From Longimicrobium terrae (lineage in GTDB: Bacteria > Gemmatimonadota > Gemmatimonadetes > Longimicrobiales > Longimicrobiaceae): a DNA stretch of 64,000 nt. Position 1 is the stretch's first letter. Every line of letters starts with the position of its first letter. Shown piece after piece: positions 1 through 7,755 of this stretch. A program made the position numbers and the translations under genes. The stretch covers positions 62,001 to 126,000 of the forward strand of contig NZ_JACHIA010000003.1 in the NCBI RefSeq assembly GCF_014202995.1, given 5' to 3'. Under the pieces are notes generated by a model. The model did no database searches. It saw nothing but the letters and a program-made list of their open reading frames with translations, and had not been told where the DNA came from.

Positions 1-1
1 C

Positions 2-280
2 CTCTGCGGCCGCACCACCGCCGGGCAGGCCCTGTGCTGGGGATCGGGTTACTACGGCGAATTCGGCAACGGCGGTGGGGGCAACTACTCGGCGCCAGTC
101 CCGATGGACCGCGGCCGTGACTTCACGCGTCTGACCATCGGTGGAACGCATTCATGCGGTATTGAGGCCACCTCCGAGGCGGCGTACTGCTGGGGCACGG
201 ACGACAGCGGGGAACTGGGCAGACTACGGGGACACACTGGATGGGAGCGTCGTCCCGTTGCCGTTGTGGGCCCTCACTGA
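2..280 (+). CDS. RCC1-repeat (regulator of chromosome condensation-like) protein, 3' end only
   Basis: The gene enters from outside the window and the last 92 codons are visible, ending at TGA 278-280. The protein shows two blades of an RCC1/BNR-type beta-propeller: an ALCWGSGYYGEFGNG unit at residues about 10-24, then HSCGIEA followed by AYCWGTDDSGELG. The alternation of 'xxxCGxxx' and 'CWGxxxxGxLG' is typical of bacterial secreted RCC1 proteins. These usually occur as lipoproteins with Ig-like domains, and their ligand is generally unknown. The last residues after the final blade are short, so the propeller ends close to the C terminus. A perfect-stem hairpin follows. The N terminus, signal peptide and number of blades cannot be seen. 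Confidence 0.8.
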   Translation, partial: LCGRTTAGQALCWGSGYYGEFGNGGGGNYSAPVPMDRGRDFTRLTIGGTHSCGIEATSEAAYCWGTDDSGELGRLRGHTGWERRPVAVVGPH

Positions 281-318
281 CCCACTGCGTGTGGCAGGCT
301 TGCCGGGCAGGACAGGTG

Positions 319-354
319 GACGGGGTCCGGAAGCCGCGGCTTCCGGACCCCGTC
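319..354. terminator. Long perfect inverted repeat after the RCC1 gene
   Basis: An 18-bp arm starting GACGGGGTCCGG is followed at once by its exact reverse complement, centred on CCGCGG at 334-339. It lies 38 bp after the RCC1 stop and before the next promoter region. The sequence after it (GTCGTTTC) has few T residues, so it is a strong hairpin but a weak classical Rho-independent terminator. Confidence 0.6.
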
Positions 355-518
355 GTCGTTTCCCGCGCGGATTATTCCACGCAAGCATGCGGTGCGTTTG
401 ACCGTGATCCGCCGCCCAATCCCGCGGATCAGGAGCCCCGGCGGGAGCGGCAGGCTGGCTCACGCTGTGGCTCCGCCCATCCACCCCGCGCTCACGCCCC
501 TTCCCTTCTGCTCGTTTT

Positions 519-549
519 TGTGACATGCTGCTGTGGGACGCATGTCACA
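519..549. promoter_or_regulatory. Inverted repeat TGTGACATG-N13-CATGTCACA upstream of the sigma-54 activator
   Basis: Two exact 9-bp half-sites face each other, ending 20 bp before the chosen ATG (569) of the NtrC-type gene. The position and dyad symmetry suggest an operator or a transcript hairpin, possibly for autoregulation. The outer TGTGA/TCACA resembles CRP-family half-sites, but the spacing is much wider than a CRP site. No function is shown. Confidence 0.45.
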
Positions 550-568
550 TTTTGCGAATCGGGGATGG

Positions 569-1924
569 ATGGCGGAGCGGACGGTCCTGCTGATCGGCGA
601 CGACGCAGAGGTTCGCGACGGCGTGCGTGCTGCCTGCGAGCGTGCGGGCGTGGCGTTCCGCGCGGCGGCTACGCTCGCGGACGGGCTGCGTGTACTCTCC
701 GATTCTCATCATCACGCGACGGTGCTGCTGGCGTCAGCGGTGGATGAAGACGGGGCGATGATCCGCCGGATCGCATCCGCGCCCGCCGCGGGAACGCTGG
801 TGCTGGTGGCCCGCGCGCCGTCGCTTCGCCTGGCCATCGACGCCCCGCGCCTGGGTGCGGCCGAACTGCTGACGATTCCATTGGATGTGGACCGGCTGGC
901 CGCCCTGTTCTCCCCCGCCCCGCCCGCCGGTGACATCGTCCCCATTCCCCGGCTGCACGCCGGATCGGGGGACGAGCTCGTGGGGAGCAGCCCGGCTCTG
1001 GTCGCCGTGTTCAAGACGGTGGGCAGGGTGGCGGGAAGCGATGCCACGGTGCTGGTGACCGGCGAGTCGGGGACGGGAAAGGAGCTGGTCGCCCGCGCGC
1101 TTCACGCCGCGAGCGGGCGATCGGCGGGCCCGTTCATAGCGGTCAACTGCGCCGCGATCCCCGAGGACCTGCTGGAGAGCGAGCTCTTCGGGCACGAGCG
1201 CGGCGCGTTCACGGGCGCGATCGCCCGCAAGGTGGGCCGCTTTGAGCGGGCGAACGGCGGCACGCTGTTTCTGGATGAGATCGGCGACATGAGCCTCGTG
1301 CTGCAGGCCAAGATCCTCCGCGCGTTGCAGGAGCGCGAGATCGAGCGCCTGGGCGGCGAAGCGCGCATTCGCCTGGATGTGCGCGTGGTGGCGGCAACCC
1401 ACCGCAACCTGCCCTCGTTGATCGCCTCGGGCGACTTTCGCGAAGACCTGTTCTACCGCTTGGCCGTCGTGGCGCTTCACCTGCCAGCGTTGCGAGAGCG
1501 CACCGGCGACGTGCGTGCCCTGGCGCTGCACTACGCAGCGCGCTTCGCGGCGGAGCATGCGCGGGAGCTGCGCGGCATCACGGATGGCGCCATGCGCGGC
1601 CTGGAAACCCACGCGTGGCCGGGCAACGTCCGCGAGCTGCGCAACGTGCTGGAGCGCGCGGTGCTGCTGTCCCCCGGCGACGTACTGCAGGTGGATCACC
1701 TTCAGCTGAGCCCCGCGGCGGCCCGGGATGATGGGGTGGTGGACGGGGCCGAGGCGCTGCACGGCTACTCCCCGCACATGACCATGGCGCAGGTGGAGGC
1801 GCTTCACATCGGGCGGGTGCTGCGGCAGGTGGATAGGCACTTCGGGCGCGCCGCGGAGATCCTGGACATGCACCGCAACACCGTCTCCCGCAAAGCCATC
1901 GAGTACGGCGTCCTTCCAGGCTGA
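569..1924 (+). CDS. Sigma-54-dependent transcriptional activator (NtrC family) with a degenerate receiver domain
   Basis: The 451-residue protein has three parts. Residues 1-115 fold like a response-regulator receiver: VLLIGDD supplies the acidic pair at 11-12. The phosphoacceptor Asp is replaced by Ala (TVLLAS, about 55) and the usual Lys of TKPL reads TIPL at 102-105. Residues about 137-375 are an AAA+ domain with Walker A GESGTGKE (165-172), the sigma-54 contact loop GAFTGA (212-217), Walker B GGTLFLDEIGD and the arginine-finger region FREDLFYRL. The C terminus is a Fis-type helix-turn-helix (GRAAEILDMHRNTVSRK). It should activate RNA polymerase carrying sigma-54, probably without His-Asp phosphorelay. 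ATG 569 is chosen because GGGG lies just upstream and the residues before it match no domain; in-frame ATGs at 533 and 542 are alternatives. Confidence 0.92.
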   Translation: MAERTVLLIGDDAEVRDGVRAACERAGVAFRAAATLADGLRVLSDSHHHATVLLASAVDEDGAMIRRIASAPAAGTLVLVARAPSLRLAIDAPRLGAAELLTIPLDVDRLAALFSPAPPAGDIVPIPRLHAGSGDELVGSSPALVAVFKTVGRVAGSDATVLVTGESGTGKELVARALHAASGRSAGPFIAVNCAAIPEDLLESELFGHERGAFTGAIARKVGRFERANGGTLFLDEIGDMSLVLQAKILRALQEREIERLGGEARIRLDVRVVAATHRNLPSLIASGDFREDLFYRLAVVALHLPALRERTGDVRALALHYAARFAAEHARELRGITDGAMRGLETHAWPGNVRELRNVLERAVLLSPGDVLQVDHLQLSPAAARDDGVVDGAEALHGYSPHMTMAQVEALHIGRVLRQVDRHFGRAAEILDMHRNTVSRKAIEYGVLPG

Positions 1925-2200
1925 TCGGGAACGTGCGGCATCCGGGGCGGGCAGCCGTCCCGGCCGCGCAACCCTCCGGCTCGGCAAGGCATGAACGGCA
2001 TCTCCTCCCTTCATCCGCCGGGACACTGCCGCTTTATACAGCAGAAGCTCTGCCACAAAAACCGGCAACCGGTCTGCCGGGCGACGTCAACAAAGGAGAG
2101 AAATCCAGCAATAACGCCGTTTCCCTCTGCTCACGGAAGCGGAACCGGACGTGCACCTGCATCCATCCATGAACGCTCCCCTCTCATCCATCAACCGCGC

Positions 2201-3502
2201 GTGACGCAGCGAGCCCTGAGGATCGGTGCCGCGCTCAAGGCCATCCCTGAAACGGACGACCTGACGCACCTGCGCGAGGCTCTGCTGTCCGAGTCGCGTG
2301 CGGACGCGCCGCAGTGGGGCTCGGCGGGGGAGTACCTGACGCTCGACCTGCGCACTCTGGACCCGGCCGCGCTGGAGCTCCGGATCGACGCGCTCGCGGA
2401 CCGGGTTCGGCGCCGCGTGGATCAGGTGATGCGCCACACGCTTCGCGCCCTGGCCGCGCTGGAACGCGGAGAAGCGGCCGAAGTGGCGCGGCACCTGGTG
2501 GCGGCCGGCGAGGTGGAAGAGGGCGAGCGCCGGCTGCACGAAGCGCAGCGGTTCTACGAGCGCGCGCTGGAGGCCGGCCGCAAGCCGCGCGACCGCAGCG
2601 CGGAGGGACTCGCGCTCCGCCGGCTGGGGCGCGTTGCCCGGGCACTGGGCCAGTGGGAAGTGTCGGCCAGGCGGTACGCGGACGGCTACGAAGTATCCAT
2701 GGCCCAGCGTGATGACCTGGGCGCCGTGGTGGCGTGCCAGGGGCTGGGAAACGTGCACGTGGACCAGAGCCGGTGGAGCGAGGCCCGCGGGTGGTACCTT
2801 CGCGGCGTGGAGCACTGCCCGGCACGCCGGCCCACGCTGGAGTACGTGCACCTGTGCCTGGGCCTTTCCGTGGTAGAGCGCCGCCTGGGCGATCTGGATG
2901 CCGCGGCGGAGTGGCTGGCGCGCGCGGAGGAGAGCGGCGCCGGCCTCGGTGACGGAGTGCTGGGGGCGGTGGATCACGCCTGGGGGCGCCTGCACCTGAC
3001 GCACGGCGCGGAGGGTGAGGCCGAATCCGCCTTTCGCCGGGCGCTGGGGCGGGAACTGGACCCCGTTCTCCGCGTGGCGGTGATGGTGGGTCTTTCCGAG
3101 CCCCTGCTGCGGCAGGGCCGCGCCCGCGAGGCGTTCGCCGTCGCGAAGGACGCCGAGGCGCTGGCCATCCACTCCCGCGCGGTGATCAAGCTCCCCGACG
3201 TGTACCGGGCGCTGGGAGCCGCCGCGGAGGTCGACGGCGCCGAGGCGTTCCTGTTCTACGAACAGGCGCTGGAGGTGTGCCGCGATCATGGGCTGCCCGC
3301 TTTCGAGGCGGCCGCGACACAGCATCAGTACGGGATGTTCGAAGCACGGCGGGGCGAGCCGGAGACCGCGGTGGCCCGGCTGCGGGAGGCGCACCGGCTG
3401 TACACGGAGCTGGGCGCGTGGATGGAGGCGGATGAAGTGGCGAAAGAGCTAGGGCGCATGGGCGCCGCGCTCGACGACAACAAACGGGAGCAGACGGTAT
3501 GA
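2201..3502 (+). CDS. Tetratricopeptide-repeat protein
   Basis: The 433-residue protein is almost all helix. From about residue 110 it carries degenerate TPR units (for example AQRFYERALEAG, GLALRRLGRVARALGQW, ACQGLGNVHVDQSRWSEARGWY, FLFYEQALEVCRDHGLPAFEA). It probably serves as a protein-interaction scaffold; no enzymatic or DNA-binding domain is visible. The frame is open back to ATG 1991, but GC at third positions falls sharply before about 2200. GTG 2201 (TQRALRIGAALKAI) is therefore preferred, though no good ribosome binding site precedes it. An AAAGGAGAG motif at 2090-2099 has no start codon at useful spacing. The stop overlaps the start of the next gene (ATGA), so the two are translationally coupled. 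Confidence 0.75.
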   Translation: MTQRALRIGAALKAIPETDDLTHLREALLSESRADAPQWGSAGEYLTLDLRTLDPAALELRIDALADRVRRRVDQVMRHTLRALAALERGEAAEVARHLVAAGEVEEGERRLHEAQRFYERALEAGRKPRDRSAEGLALRRLGRVARALGQWEVSARRYADGYEVSMAQRDDLGAVVACQGLGNVHVDQSRWSEARGWYLRGVEHCPARRPTLEYVHLCLGLSVVERRLGDLDAAAEWLARAEESGAGLGDGVLGAVDHAWGRLHLTHGAEGEAESAFRRALGRELDPVLRVAVMVGLSEPLLRQGRAREAFAVAKDAEALAIHSRAVIKLPDVYRALGAAAEVDGAEAFLFYEQALEVCRDHGLPAFEAAATQHQYGMFEARRGEPETAVARLREAHRLYTELGAWMEADEVAKELGRMGAALDDNKREQTV

Positions 3503-5064
3503 AGTTGATCGCGAGCGTGTCGGCGCTCCTCTTGGGATTGCTCGTGGCGGGATGCAACGGCGAAGTGGTGATCGGGGGCCAGCGCCCCGCGCGCCTGGTG
3601 CTGGTTTCCGGCGATCTGCAGACCGGCACCGTGGGGCAGGAGCTCCCGGCCCCGCTCGTCGTCCGCGTGCTGGACGACAAGGACCGGCCGGTCCGCAACC
3701 AGCTGGTGAATTTCGTTGTCACCGCGGGCGGGGGCTCGGTGTTCGCCGGGAGTGCACTGACCAACAGCGACGGCGAGGCGCGCGAGCGGTGGACGCTGGG
3801 CCCCGTCGCCGCCCACACCCAGCGTGTGGAGGCGCGCGCCGTGAACGCGGAGACCGGTGCTGCGCTGGTCTTCGGCGAGTTCCGCGCGGTGGCGGTGCCG
3901 GACGCGCCGGCGCAGGCAAGCGGGGTGATCAGCGGCACCTTTGACGCGGTTCCGGACACTCCCGTGCCGAACATCGGGGTCAAGGTAACCGACAGGTACG
4001 GCAACCCGCTCTCCGGCGTCACCGTGAACTGGAGCGTGACCTCCGGCGGAGGAACCGTCGCCGCGCCGTCCACCCAGACCGGCGCGAGCGGGTTCGCAGT
4101 GGTTGAGTGGCGGCTGGGCAACGTGCCGGGCGTTCAGACCTTGCGCGGCCAGGCGGGCTCGCTGCCTCCCGTCGAGTTCAGCGCGCGGCTGCGGCTGCCC
4201 GTCACCATTGCCTTTGTCGCCGCGCCCGCCGTCGTGCCGGTGAACGGGTCCGCGGAGTTCGCGGTGGCGGTGCGCGATTCCATGGCGCAGCTGATTCCCA
4301 ACACGCTCGTGGAGTGGACGCTGACCGGAGCGGGGGGCACCCTGACGCCCGTCTCCGCCCGCACGGCCAGCGACGGTACCGCGCGGGCCACACTCGCCGT
4401 GGGAACCGCGCAGACCAACTTCACGGTCACGGCACGCGCGGGCAACGCGCAGGTACAGACGCTTACGCAGGTGGACGGGCCCATCCTGATCACCGACCTG
4501 TCGGCGGGCGGCTCCCGCGGGAGCTTCAACCCCAACGGGGGCGCCACGGCGCGAATCGTTTCGTCGGCCGGAGCCATCACCAGCGCACAGGTCACGATTT
4601 ACGGCCGCTCCGCGCCAATGACCTTCAACGCCGCCGAAGGCAAATGGGTCGGCAGCGTGATGCTGTCCGATGCCCCGGGAGGAACGCTGGAGGGCAACAT
4701 CACGGCGCAGGACGCCGCGGGCAACACGCGTGTGCTCACCTTCACGGTGGTGAACGATGCCAACCCGGTGGTCACCATCCTGGAGCCCGGTTCCAACACC
4801 GTGTCGGCCAAGGGAAGCATCCGGATCCGCGCGACCTGCTCGTCGTATGCGGGGCGGAGACCGGAACTCTGCGCCGACCTGTACTCCAGGGTGTCTACCG
4901 ATGCGGCCACCTATCTTCCGAGCGCACGCGGGCGCACGGAGGTGGACGTGGTTGTGCCCCTTCCGGCCGGCCCGGCCACTGTGCACATCTATGTCTCGTG
5001 GACCGACGCGCACGGGGTCTACTACAACGTCCTCAAGATGATCACGGTCAACGTGCAGCCGTGA
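3499..5064 (+). CDS. Lipoprotein with bacterial Ig-like (Big-1 type) domains
   Basis: The 521-residue protein starts with a lipoprotein signal (MKLIASVSALLLGLLVAGC; lipobox LVAGC, Cys19). It then has three tandem Ig-like domains of the invasin/Big-1 type. Each shows the pattern 'V.D..G.P..g..V.f.v..GGG.....a.TdsdG.A...w.lG': residues about 36-125, 130-230 and 230-325. A further beta-rich C-terminal part (ITDLSAGGSRGSFNPNGG onward, including TRVLTFTVVND) resembles a Ig-like/CHU-C fold. It is predicted to be anchored in the outer membrane and may act in adhesion or as a structural stalk. It overlaps the TPR gene by 4 bp (ATGA), so both are made from one transcript. Partner and ligand are unknown. 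Confidence 0.85.
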   Translation: MKLIASVSALLLGLLVAGCNGEVVIGGQRPARLVLVSGDLQTGTVGQELPAPLVVRVLDDKDRPVRNQLVNFVVTAGGGSVFAGSALTNSDGEARERWTLGPVAAHTQRVEARAVNAETGAALVFGEFRAVAVPDAPAQASGVISGTFDAVPDTPVPNIGVKVTDRYGNPLSGVTVNWSVTSGGGTVAAPSTQTGASGFAVVEWRLGNVPGVQTLRGQAGSLPPVEFSARLRLPVTIAFVAAPAVVPVNGSAEFAVAVRDSMAQLIPNTLVEWTLTGAGGTLTPVSARTASDGTARATLAVGTAQTNFTVTARAGNAQVQTLTQVDGPILITDLSAGGSRGSFNPNGGATARIVSSAGAITSAQVTIYGRSAPMTFNAAEGKWVGSVMLSDAPGGTLEGNITAQDAAGNTRVLTFTVVNDANPVVTILEPGSNTVSAKGSIRIRATCSSYAGRRPELCADLYSRVSTDAATYLPSARGRTEVDVVVPLPAGPATVHIYVSWTDAHGVYYNVLKMITVNVQP

Positions 5065-5235
5065 GGAACGCCGGGCAGGTCCGCCCCGGAACGCGGACCT
5101 GCCCGGAGAGGGATCGCACCGGATCGGCGCACTCGGGAGTGTGGAGATGCGCATCGCCGGTCCGCTGATCCGGGGAGAAGCACTCCAAGGGCATGACTCG
5201 CCGGGCAACACCGTCGCTGACCCATGCAGATTAAG

Positions 5236-5306
5236 AAGCCCCGAACGGCGCCTGTGGGCGTCGTTCGGGGCTTCCCGCTGTTGGACCGGCAAATTCGATC
5301 GCTCAG
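5236..5306 (+). repeat. Module A repeat copy 1 (partial), with a terminator-like stem
   Basis: AAGCCCCGAACG (5236-5247) pairs exactly with CGTTCGGGGCTT (5262-5273). It is followed by CCCGCTGTTGGACCGGCAAATTCGATCGCTC, a diverged form of the module A tail seen at 17.6, 17.9, 30.6, 35.6, 38.4, 42.0 and 47.3 kb. It lies 170 bp after the Ig lipoprotein stop and could terminate that transcript. Confidence 0.65.
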
Positions 5307-5364
5307 GACCCTCCCAGCCGGCTTCACGTCCGCCGTCCCGCACTGAACTTTCCGCCCCGCCCAA

Positions 5365-5427
5365 CCCTCCCCCAGTCTTTTTTGGGGGAGGGTGGGCCGG
5401 TGGTGCCGGCCCGGGTGGGGGCCGCCG
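5365..5427. repeat. Module C hairpin repeat copy 1
   Basis: CCCTCCCCCAGTCTTTTTTGGGGGAGGG (5365-5392) forms a 9-bp stem with a T-rich loop. It is followed by a GGGCCGG...CCGGCCC hairpin and GGGTGGGGGCCGCC. Close copies occur at 30443, 35456 and 41903. Here it lies just past the stop of the minus-strand S8 peptidase gene, where it could serve as its terminator. The interval 5065-5436 otherwise holds only module A. Confidence 0.75.
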
Positions 5428-5436
5428 TGGAGGCGA

Positions 5437-6846
5437 TCAGTTGCCGAGCACCGCGCGCGAAGCGTTGATCAGGCCGTATCCCTGCTCGCTGTGGCGGTTG
5501 GGATAGTTGGCCGCGGTCTGCTGCAGCCGGGCGCGCACCTGGTCGCGCGTCAGCGACGGGTTGCGCGACCACACCAGCGCGGCCACCGATCCCACCACCG
5601 CCGTGGCGTTGCTGCTGCCGCCCATTCCCACCACGTCGGCCGTGTACCGGCCGGTGCTGGGCACATCCAGGTACGCCGTGACTTCTACGTCCGAGCCGCG
5701 GTGAATGCCGCAGGGCACGCCGCCGCCCGGGTACGTGATCCCCGTCACCGCCATCACCTCGGGCATGTCGGCGGGGAACACCACATTGCTGTCCAGAATG
5801 CCGTCGCCGCAGCCGCTGGTGCCCGCCGCGCCCAGGAACAGCGTGGGCGTGTTGTAGTGCCAGTACTCGATCTCATCGGACACCTGCCACCACCAGTTCA
5901 GGCTTTCCCACGCCATCACGATCACGCGGGCGCCGCTGCTCACCGCCAGCCGCACGCTCTCCTTGGCGTCGCTGCTGCTGACCGCCGCCACGCCGCTGGC
6001 CTGGCGCACGCTGATCAGGTTGGCGCGGTAGGCAATGCCGCCCACGTTGCCGCCGTCCCACGGCGCGGCGATGATGCCGGCCATGCGCGTTCCATGGCCG
6101 CACTCGTCGTACACGCTGGCCTGCGACGGCACCTTCAGGAAGCGCATGGTGCGCCCGGTGCTGCTGCCGGAGGCAAAGGTGCTGGTGAACTGCCCCTGCC
6201 CCGACGAGATGCCCGTGTCGATCAGGCCGATGGTGACGCCCGCGCCGGTGCTGTAGTTCCACGCGGCCGGAATGCCCATGGCCGTGAACTTCTGCGAATA
6301 CACGTCGCTGGTCGTGGTGTACTGGCGGTCGCCCGTCCACGTGCTGCCCCAGTCGCAGCCGCCCACGCCGGCAAAGGCGTGCAGGTCGCCCTGGATCATC
6401 ACCGGCTCCACGTAGTCCACCATCGGCAGCTTGCGGATGGCCGAAAGCGCCGCCTGGTCCGCCAGACGCACTTCCACCGTGGGAAGCAGGTCGTCGGTCT
6501 TCACCAGCGTCACGCCGCGCTGGGCCAGGATGGCGTTGCGCCCCTGCGTCCAGTTGGCCCCGTCCACCAGCACCTTGCCGCGGTACGTGCCGCGCGAGGA
6601 GCCGGGCTTCTTGATGCCGACGACCGCGGTTCCGCCGCCCGCCTGCACGAAGTTCCACAGTTCGGCGTCGCTGCGCTCGATGAGCGTGCCGCCGCGCTCC
6701 TGCTGGCGCGTGGGAATGGGGTCGGCGCCGCGGGCCTGGGCGGCGCCGGCGTCCGGGGCGGCGGTGGGGGTGGACTGGTCGGAGCAGGCGGCGAGCGCGG
6801 CCAGGCCGGCCGCCATGATGGAGCGGGAGATGGTACGGTTCCGCAT
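5437..6846 (-). CDS. Subtilisin-like serine protease (S8 family) lipoprotein
   Basis: The 469-residue protein begins with a lipoprotein signal peptide (MRNRTISRSIMAAGLAALAAC, Cys21). Residues about 50-155 resemble an I9-type inhibitor propeptide, with KVLVDGANWTQ and VDYVEPV before the catalytic domain. The catalytic triad is visible as Asp210 in GLIDTGIS, His251 in CGHGTRMAGII and Ser412 in GGSSNATAVVGS. The last replaces the usual GTSMA with GSSNA. It is predicted to cleave proteins outside the cytoplasm, anchored to the membrane. ATG 6846 is chosen because the signal peptide starts there; the frame is open further upstream without plausible coding. A module C hairpin lies at its 3' end. 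Confidence 0.9.
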   Translation of the reverse strand: MRNRTISRSIMAAGLAALAACSDQSTPTAAPDAGAAQARGADPIPTRQQERGGTLIERSDAELWNFVQAGGGTAVVGIKKPGSSRGTYRGKVLVDGANWTQGRNAILAQRGVTLVKTDDLLPTVEVRLADQAALSAIRKLPMVDYVEPVMIQGDLHAFAGVGGCDWGSTWTGDRQYTTTSDVYSQKFTAMGIPAAWNYSTGAGVTIGLIDTGISSGQGQFTSTFASGSSTGRTMRFLKVPSQASVYDECGHGTRMAGIIAAPWDGGNVGGIAYRANLISVRQASGVAAVSSSDAKESVRLAVSSGARVIVMAWESLNWWWQVSDEIEYWHYNTPTLFLGAAGTSGCGDGILDSNVVFPADMPEVMAVTGITYPGGGVPCGIHRGSDVEVTAYLDVPSTGRYTADVVGMGGSSNATAVVGSVAALVWSRNPSLTRDQVRARLQQTAANYPNRHSEQGYGLINASRAVLGN

Positions 6847-7087
6847 GCGGGCCCTCACGTAGGGATGGATCGGCGGCCCGCGGTCGCGGGCTCGCCAGAA
6901 CGGAATTTTCCGTCGGGTAGAGACCCGGTGAAGGCAAGAAGGGTGACACGCGCAAACCATCTGTTTCCCGCCATCCACCGGACACCCGCGATCCTCTTCC
7001 GCGCACCCGAAAAATCCGCGTACCCGCTTGCTGAATCAGGAGTTAGGGCGATCCACCATCGATGCGAACCGCCCCGGTTCGCGAGCA

Positions 7088-7159
7088 GTACACCGTGTAC
7101 TTTTCCGTGACTTCCGCCCCGGAATGAGGCGGCGCACCGCACCAGAATGAGGCGGCGCA
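7088..7159. promoter_or_regulatory. Palindrome and 15-bp direct repeat between two lipoprotein genes
   Basis: The interval 6847-7175 holds GTACAC-C-GTGTAC (7088-7100), an operator-like dyad, and two exact copies of GAATGAGGCGGCGCA at 7122-7136 and 7145-7159. It lies upstream of the S8 peptidase gene (starting at 6846, minus strand), so it could be control DNA for that gene. No clear -10/-35 pair was identified. Confidence 0.35.
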
Positions 7160-7175
7160 ATCGGAGTGGGCGGCG

Positions 7176-7595
7176 CTACTGCCGCTCCAGTTGAAGCGTC
7201 AGGCTGACGGGCCGGACGTGGCAGCCATCATGGGTGATCACGACCCCGGACCGGGACGCGGGGCGATGGCCGGGCGCTGTTGCCGTAACGGTGTAGGTGC
7301 CGGCGCGTTCGCCCACACCGACAAAGCTGGCCGGGTTGCTGCCGCCCGGGCTGTCACTCCCTTCCTGCGGCTTCAGCGTATCGGCCCAGGCGCCCTCGCT
7401 CGCAATGACCGTCAGCGCGGCCGGAGCGGCTTGGCCGGCTGACCGCACGTGGACCGTGAGTCCATACACGTACTGCATCGTGCACATCTGGGCGTTCTCG
7501 CCGGGAGAAGCCGGTTCGGGGCTGGTGCGCGGGGCGGGACTGCACCCAACCGCGACCAAAAAGGCGGCCAAAAGGCCGGTTGTAGCAACTCGCAT
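7176..7595 (-). CDS. Small lipoprotein with a carboxypeptidase-regulatory-like fold
   Basis: The protein has 139 residues. The signal peptide ends in VAVGC (Cys18). A short Ser/Pro-rich linker follows, then one beta-sandwich domain of about 100 residues (YGLTVHVRSAGQAAPAALTVIA ... AGTYTVTATAPGH). This domain has the 'GxYxVxVxAxGYxxxxxxxV' ending typical of CarboxypepD_reg/PEGA-like modules. Two cysteines (MCTM and DGCHV) could form a disulfide. The role is unknown; such domains usually bind surface structures or support secreted enzymes. It lies upstream of the S8 lipoprotein gene on the same strand, about 330 bp away. Confidence 0.7.
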   Translation of the reverse strand: MRVATTGLLAAFLVAVGCSPAPRTSPEPASPGENAQMCTMQYVYGLTVHVRSAGQAAPAALTVIASEGAWADTLKPQEGSDSPGGSNPASFVGVGERAGTYTVTATAPGHRPASRSGVVITHDGCHVRPVSLTLQLERQ

Positions 7596-7710
7596 CTCGT
7601 TTCTCCGTCAAAAGCTGGCGTGGCAGCGGCGGTCGATTCCGCCCCCGACCGGTGGTGTACGCCATCGGCCGGCACAACGATCCAACAGACGCATCCGTAC
7701 GAGGCGCAAA

Positions 7711-7735
7711 AAAGGGGAGCCGGCGGCTCCCCTTT
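7711..7735 (-). terminator. Rho-independent terminator of guaA
   Basis: Read on the minus strand, AAAGGGGAGCC pairs with GGCTCCCCTTT across a 3-nt loop and runs into a six-T tract (TTTTTTGCGC). It starts about 20 bp after the guaA stop. Confidence 0.9.
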
Positions 7736-7755
7736 CTCGACATCGGCGCGGAGAA

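Noticed and set aside
734-2068. 444-codon minus-strand frame over the sigma-54 activator, and many similar long frames (for example 2087-3394, 3325-5364, 9672-11375, 12756-14390)
   Set aside because: They lie antisense to clear genes, show Ala/Arg/Gly-rich low-complexity protein without domains, and arise from the high GC content.
1991-2200. ATG-initiated 5' extension of the TPR gene
   Set aside because: Third-position GC is low and the residues match no domain, so GTG 2201 is preferred, though the start is not certain.
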